DNA from: Planctomycetaceae bacterium
Lineage (GTDB): Bacteria; Planctomycetota; Planctomycetia; Pirellulales; Thermoguttaceae
Direction: 5' to 3'
Length of the DNA: 5,828 nucleotides
Assembly (NCBI GenBank): GCA_004556055.1
Contig: SFIW01000066.1
Location: forward strand, 1-5,828
Position numbers and translations under genes: made by a program. Numbering within the stretch: position 1 is the stretch's first letter; the number at the start of each line of letters is the position of its first letter. A model generated the notes under the pieces. That model was not told where the DNA came from. It was given only the letters and a program-made list of their open reading frames with translations, and did no database searches. This document shows, in pieces, positions 1-3,922 of the stretch.

Positions 1-303
1 AAGGCGGAGTACCCCGCGCTGAAGGACGTCGACGCGGACGTCGAAGGACATTCCGTCGTCTTCTTGGGTTTCCCGATATGGTGGTATACGGCCCCGACGA
101 TCGTACGCCGATTCCTCGAAAGCTACGATTTTTCGGGGAAGAAGATCATTCTTTTCGCCACTTCCGGCGGGAGCGGATTCGGCAAGACGGCGGAGGATTT
201 GCGCCGCGCCGTAAAGGGGGACGCGCAGATCGTCGCGGGAAAGATTCTCAACGGTCGCCATAGCGCGTCGGAACTCAAAACCTGGATTCAAAGTTGTCTC
301 TAA
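1..303 (+). CDS. Flavodoxin family protein, 5'-truncated by the window edge
   Basis: The C-terminal 100 residues of a flavodoxin, read in frame from base 1 to a TAA stop. The frame is open to the window edge, so the start lies outside; the TTG at 64 sits inside the conserved core and is not a credible start. Visible hallmarks are a hydrophobic strand (SVVFLGFPIWW, visible residues 18-28) leading into the FMN-contacting WWYTAP loop (27-32), then FSGKKIILFATSGGSGFGKT (44-63), the second flavin-side loop, and a final helix ending WIQSCL. This arrangement is typical of the short Flavodoxin_4-like proteins, usually about 150-180 residues, so some 50-80 residues are probably missing, including the N-terminal phosphate-binding loop. 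Family knowledge points to a soluble FMN-bound electron carrier or NAD(P)H-dependent reductase-like protein; the partner cannot be told. The phosphoesterase gene starts 20 bases downstream, which suggests one transcript. Confidence 0.88.
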   Translation, partial: KAEYPALKDVDADVEGHSVVFLGFPIWWYTAPTIVRRFLESYDFSGKKIILFATSGGSGFGKTAEDLRRAVKGDAQIVAGKILNGRHSASELKTWIQSCL

Positions 304-323
304 TCGAATAGACGGAACATCTC

Positions 324-1481
324 ATGTCCCCCTTATGGAGTTTTTTTTGGCACGTTTTTCCGTCCCTCTTTCTCGTCGGAATCGGCTTCTATCTGTGGCG
401 CCGCGTCGTCGTTGCAACGCAGTATTACGCGCCGCAGAATTCGCGACGCCTCGTCTACGCGGTCGCGCCTGGTATTCTTCTCCTAGTCGCGGGCGCGACC
501 TTCGCGTGGAACGGGGTCTTCGCCTTCATCGCGCTCCTGCACTTGACCTTCTTTCTCGTCGTCTTTGCGACCGCGCGCCGCGTCCTTCGACGCAAAGGCG
601 GCGATAAGGGGAACGCGACGTTCTGGGACCTCGTCGATCGCGGAGGAGTCGGAGCTGTCGTCCTTACGGCGGCGGTTTTCTCGTATGGTTACGTCAATAT
701 ACGGCATATTGTCAGGACGGAATATTCGGTCGACGCGGCGGTTCCGCTCCGCTCGGAGGGATATAAGATCGTCTTTCTCTCCGACCTTCACTACGGAATG
801 GCGACGAACGCGGCGAGTCTTCGACGCCTTGTGGAACGACTCGACGCGGAAGACGCGGATCTCGTGATTTTAGGGGGCGATATAGTCGACGAAGGGACGA
901 CGTTCGAAGAGATGCGCGAGGCGTTCTCGATCCTGGGTAAAATTAAAAATCGGCTCGGAATCTACTACGTCTACGGGAATCACGACCGCAGCCCTTACGT
1001 CCGGTCGCCGAACTTCGCGGAGAAGGACGTTCAGACCGCGCTGAGCGAATCTGAAATTCGCGCGCTCGTCGACGAAACGCGCGTCGTCGACGGCGCCTTG
1101 ACCCTCGTGGGGCGCGAAGACGCGGGGCGGAGCCGTCAAAGCCTCGCGGAATTGACGCGTAAGACGTCGGAGTCGACCGCGCGAATCCTCGTCGATCACC
1201 AGCCGGTCGATTACGACCAAGCGTCGCGCGACGGCTACGCGTTGATCCTCTCGGGACATACCCACGCGGGGCAGATATTCCCCTTCGGGCTCGTCACGGG
1301 GATCACGCATCATTCGAGTCTTAACTACGGTTTGCGCAAGATTGGGAACGGCGCGACCGCGATCGTCTCCTCTGGCGTCAGCGGCTGGGGCATGCCGATT
1401 CGGACGTCGAAACATAGCGAATACGTGGTCGTACGCCTCTCGGGTTCGTCGGGGGAGTTGCGCAAGAAAGATAAACCGTAG
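324..1481 (+). CDS. Membrane-anchored calcineurin-like metallophosphoesterase (YkuE/COG1408-like)
   Basis: 385 residues. The N-terminal part carries four likely membrane helices (about residues 8-25, 43-61, 64-84 and 108-124). Arginine/lysine-rich loops after helix 1 (RR at 26-27 and 41-42) and helix 3 (RRVLRRKGG, 85-93) suggest, by the positive-inside rule, that the catalytic domain lies outside the cytoplasm; this is inference. The C-terminal domain has the complete dimetal set in order: SDLH (D154, H156), GGD (D186), GNHD (N219, H220), H292 in VDHQP, and GHTHAGQ (H312, H314). All ligands are present, so it should be active as a phosphodiesterase or phosphatase. Substrates in this family vary: a membrane lipid or lipid A precursor hydrolase of the LpxG kind is one possibility, but nothing here decides it. 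The ATG at 324 is chosen because helix 1 follows at once; its ribosome site is weak (GACGGAA). The gene probably shares a transcript with the flavodoxin gene. Confidence 0.9.
   Translation: MSPLWSFFWHVFPSLFLVGIGFYLWRRVVVATQYYAPQNSRRLVYAVAPGILLLVAGATFAWNGVFAFIALLHLTFFLVVFATARRVLRRKGGDKGNATFWDLVDRGGVGAVVLTAAVFSYGYVNIRHIVRTEYSVDAAVPLRSEGYKIVFLSDLHYGMATNAASLRRLVERLDAEDADLVILGGDIVDEGTTFEEMREAFSILGKIKNRLGIYYVYGNHDRSPYVRSPNFAEKDVQTALSESEIRALVDETRVVDGALTLVGREDAGRSRQSLAELTRKTSESTARILVDHQPVDYDQASRDGYALILSGHTHAGQIFPFGLVTGITHHSSLNYGLRKIGNGATAIVSSGVSGWGMPIRTSKHSEYVVVRLSGSSGELRKKDKP
341..348 (+). repeat. Eight-T homopolymer inside the phosphoesterase start region
   Basis: A run of eight T encodes the Phe-Phe and the first base of the Trp codon in the first membrane helix, seven codons after the start. 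Such tracts are prone to polymerase slippage and sequencing error. The reading frame is intact here, so it is noted only as a possible slippage site. Confidence 0.5.
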
Positions 1482-1523
1482 CGCTTTTCCGACTCTCCGC
1501 ATTCGTCGGCGCCGCTTAAGCGC
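1481..1523 (+). terminator. Possible imperfect hairpin after the phosphoesterase gene
   Basis: GCGCTT at 1481-1486 can pair with AAGCGC at 1518-1523, and nested inside it CCGAC (1489-1493) pairs with GTCGG (1505-1509). The stem is interrupted by unpaired bases, and what follows is GATATATATCGTCTTTT rather than a clean T run, so this is at best a weak or factor-assisted terminator. The same bases also form the palindromes listed separately. Confidence 0.25.
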
Positions 1524-1534
1524 GATATATATCG
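1513..1534. repeat. Two adjacent perfect palindromes between phosphoesterase and LRR genes
   Basis: CGCTTAAGCG (1513-1522) and CGATATATATCG (1523-1534) are perfect inverted repeats lying end to end. They sit 14 bases before the TTGATT box of the proposed promoter of the first LRR gene, so an operator role is conceivable. Short palindromes of this size also occur by chance in GC-rich DNA, and no known regulator motif is recognised. Confidence 0.35.
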
Positions 1535-1547
1535 TCTTTTCGGCGGG

Positions 1548-1577
1548 TTGATTTTTACCTTTGAAACGGCTAGAATC
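1548..1577 (+). promoter_or_regulatory. Candidate sigma-70-type promoter of the first LRR gene
   Basis: TTGATT (1548-1553) and TAGAAT (1571-1576) are separated by 17 bases, the standard housekeeping spacing. The -10 lies about 50 bases before the ATG at 1627, leaving a leader of roughly 40 bases. The surrounding TTTGAAACGGCTAGAATC (1560-1577) matches 16 of 18 bases with the sequence before the second LRR gene, which supports a regulatory role. An in-frame TAA at 1579-1581 shows that this stretch is not part of the downstream coding region. Confidence 0.55.
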
Positions 1578-1626
1578 TTAAGAACGCGCAAATTATGCGG
1601 CATGGCGACGGGAAACGAGAGGTAAC

Positions 1627-3789
1627 ATGACGGACGTTTCGAAGTATTTGAAGTGGGAAAGAACGAAGAGGGGCGTACGCGTCACGGGGTGTCTTACGTC
1701 GTATCAGGGTCCGATGGCGATACCTCGCGCGATAGAGGGAGTGGAAACGCGTGAGATCGGCGACAACGCCTTCGCGGGTTGCGCGGGGCTTACGTCGGTC
1801 ACGGCGCCTTCATGCGTGGCGACGATCGGTAGGGGGGCCTTCGCGGGATGTCGCAAGCTCTCCGTGATTGAACTTCCCGAGACGCTCTCCGAACTTCCCG
1901 ACCGCGTCTTCTACGGGTGCGTGAAGCTTTCTGGGATCATGCTCCCGCGCGATCTTGTCCATATCGGGGACGAAGCGTTTTACAAGTGTCTCGAACTGTC
2001 GACCGTTTCGACGAACGAGCGTCTCAAAAGCGTCGGCGCGAGCGCGTTTGAGAAGTGCGTCTCCCTTGGACTCTTCCTCCTCCCGGAGAAGGTCGAAAGC
2101 ATCGGGGCGCGCGCGTTCGCGGACTGTTCTTCTCTCGAGAAGATCTACCTTCCGAGCAATTTCCGCGATCTTGGAATGTGCGCGTTCGCGGGGTGCGCGT
2201 CCCTCTCGGACGTGAAACTTAATCATGACAATCCCTATTTTTATCGAGATTCGAGCGGTCTTCTCTACTCGAAAGATCGAAGCGTTCTCGTCTATTATCC
2301 GTCGGGTAAGAAGGAAGAAACGTTCGAGCTTCTCGACGACGTCGACGAAATTGGCGCGGGGGCGTTCGAAGGCGCGACGGCGCTCATGCGCGTCACGCTC
2401 CGCGATTCGGTCAAGAGGATCGGAGAACGCGCGTTCGCGAAGTGCGACAAACTCGAAACGATCATGATGGGGGAAAACGTCGAACGTCTCGGGGGCGGCG
2501 CGTTCCAAGACTGCACAGCGCTCTCTCATATTCGACTTCCGAAGAATCTCGCGCAGATCGAGCCGCATCTCTTTTCCGGGTGCAGTTCGCTCACGTCCGT
2601 CGTCATCCCTGATTCGGCGGAAGTCGTGGGCGCAGGGGCTTTCGAAGACTGTTCCGCGATCGTGAAGCTCCAGCTCGGCTCTCGTGTCAAGAGGATCGAA
2701 GAGGACGCGTTCAACGGCTGTTCGGGAATCCAGCGCCTCTCTTTTCCTGACACGCTGGAAGAACTCGGAGCGAGCGCGTTCGAAGACTGCGCGGGAGACG
2801 ACCCGGCGTACGCGCTGCGGCAAGTGGAGCTTCCCGAGGGAGTGCGTCGCGTCGGCGCGTGGTGCTTCAGCGACTGTTCGTACCTCGAATACGCGTCGAT
2901 CCCCTCGAGCGTCGAAGAGCTCGGGCTTGGCGTCTTCGCGTTCTGCAACGCGCTGCAACGGATCGAAGTCGACGGGGGCAACGCTCAGTACATGGAATAC
3001 GAAGGAGCGCTCTACACGCACGACGGGAAGACGCTCGTCGCGTACCCTGCGGGCGTCATGCAGCGTCGTTTCATCGTACCGGACTTCTGCCGCGAGATTG
3101 CGCCGTACGCGTTCGCTTTCGCGTCGAATCTTCGCGCAATCGAGATTCCCGCGACAGTCGATCGGATCGGTCGCGGCGCTTTCGCGGGCTCTTCCCTCGA
3201 AAGCCTCGACCTTCCGAAAGGGATGACGGAGCTTGAGGAAGACGCGTTCTGGATGTGCGGGCGCCTCGAACGAATCGGGCTTCCTGAAGGTCTCAAGAGG
3301 ATCGGCGCGCGCGCGTTTCGCGGGTGCGTCGCGCTCCATGAGATCACGCTTCCGGAAGGGCTCGAAATGATCGGCGACGACGCGTTCTGCGGATGTCGCA
3401 ACCTCGAGTCGCTCCTTCTTCCGTCGACCCTTTCGACGCTCGAGGGCTTCCCCTTCGTTGAAACGACGAACCTCACCGAACTTCAATGCGCCCCTTTATG
3501 CCAAGGCTACGCGTCGCGCGACGGCGTTCTCTTCTCGAGCTCGGGGCTCGAACTCGTCCTGTATCCCTCTGGGAAAAAGGAGACGGAGTACGAAGTACCG
3601 CCGAGCGTGGCGACGATCAGCTCCAACGCGTTCCCAACGCAGCGCTTTCTCTCCAAACTCGTTCTCTCCAGCGGGGTGACAACGATCGAAGAAAACGCGA
3701 TCGATCGCCAGGTTTTTCTTGTCGTCGACGCGGGTTCGTACGCGGAAGAATGGTGTGTCGAAAACAAACGCAAATTTGAGCGCCGCTAA
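1627..3789 (+). CDS. BspA-type leucine-rich repeat protein (LRR_5 repeats), complete
   Basis: 720 residues. A cap (1-57: YLKWERTKRGVRVTGC, then MAIP and EIGDNAFAGC) leads into about two dozen 23-residue LRRs. Each LRR has a short strand (IxLP-like), an IGxxAF turn and a Cys three residues after the Phe, as in LRR_5/BspA repeats. Three longer units (196-255, 446-504, 619-677) contain an inserted 'GLLYSKDRSVLVYYPSGKK'-like segment of about 36 residues, known from this family. The tail (VVDAGSYAEEWCVENKRKF, from residue 699) is the usual family ending, so the 3' end is genuine. Family members are mostly surface binding or adhesion proteins, but this one has no signal peptide. A TAA at 1579-1581 with no usable start between excludes a longer N-terminus; GAGAGG (1617-1622) precedes the ATG. 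The repeats are well diverged, unlike those of the next gene. The ligand is unknown. Confidence 0.9.
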   Translation: MTDVSKYLKWERTKRGVRVTGCLTSYQGPMAIPRAIEGVETREIGDNAFAGCAGLTSVTAPSCVATIGRGAFAGCRKLSVIELPETLSELPDRVFYGCVKLSGIMLPRDLVHIGDEAFYKCLELSTVSTNERLKSVGASAFEKCVSLGLFLLPEKVESIGARAFADCSSLEKIYLPSNFRDLGMCAFAGCASLSDVKLNHDNPYFYRDSSGLLYSKDRSVLVYYPSGKKEETFELLDDVDEIGAGAFEGATALMRVTLRDSVKRIGERAFAKCDKLETIMMGENVERLGGGAFQDCTALSHIRLPKNLAQIEPHLFSGCSSLTSVVIPDSAEVVGAGAFEDCSAIVKLQLGSRVKRIEEDAFNGCSGIQRLSFPDTLEELGASAFEDCAGDDPAYALRQVELPEGVRRVGAWCFSDCSYLEYASIPSSVEELGLGVFAFCNALQRIEVDGGNAQYMEYEGALYTHDGKTLVAYPAGVMQRRFIVPDFCREIAPYAFAFASNLRAIEIPATVDRIGRGAFAGSSLESLDLPKGMTELEEDAFWMCGRLERIGLPEGLKRIGARAFRGCVALHEITLPEGLEMIGDDAFCGCRNLESLLLPSTLSTLEGFPFVETTNLTELQCAPLCQGYASRDGVLFSSSGLELVLYPSGKKETEYEVPPSVATISSNAFPTQRFLSKLVLSSGVTTIEENAIDRQVFLVVDAGSYAEEWCVENKRKFERR

Positions 3790-3870
3790 GCGCGTCCGCC
3801 GTCAAACGATTGACTCCAGACGACATAGAACACCCCTTCCCTGCCCAATCTACCCGACGCGGCGCTGTCA

Positions 3871-3888
3871 TTAGAAACGCCTAGAATC
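3871..3888 (+). promoter_or_regulatory. Shared upstream element (GAAACGnCTAGAATC) of the second LRR gene
   Basis: TTAGAAACGCCTAGAATC matches the element at 1560-1577 before the first LRR gene at 16 of 18 positions. TAGAAT (3882-3887) would serve as a -10 box, 32 bases before the ATG. Unlike the first copy, the bases at -35 spacing (GCGGCG, 3859-3864) do not resemble TTGACA, so the promoter may be weak, depend on an extended -10, or need an activator. Confidence 0.45.
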
Positions 3889-3904
3889 GGACAAACTTTC
3901 CTAC

Positions 3905-3922
3905 TAATTGGAGACGGCGATG
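3905..3922 (+). promoter_or_regulatory. Ribosome binding site and start of the second LRR gene
   Basis: GGAG (3910-3913) lies six bases before the ATG at 3920. A TAA in the same frame at 3905-3907 blocks any longer product apart from an alternative TTG at 3908, which would add four residues. This fixes the N-terminus and rules out an upstream signal peptide. Confidence 0.7.

Noticed and set aside
64..303. A short complete gene starting at TTG 64
   Set aside because: The same frame is open back to base 1 and encodes flavodoxin sequence upstream of the TTG, so it is a truncated larger gene.
870..1502. Antisense open frame (210 codons) opposite the phosphoesterase gene
   Set aside because: The sense strand carries all catalytic motifs of a known enzyme family; the antisense translation is Arg-rich and featureless.
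1810..3486. Long antisense open frame (558 codons) opposite the first LRR gene
   Set aside because: It mirrors the repeat structure of the sense gene, is extremely Arg/Glu-rich, and exists because the biased codons of the sense strand give few stops on the other strand. It has no family signature.
3810..3830. TTGACT (3810-3815) with TAGAAC (3826-3831) as a promoter
   Set aside because: The spacing is only 10 bases, too short for a sigma-70-type promoter; the TAGAAT at 3882 is better supported by the match with the other LRR gene.
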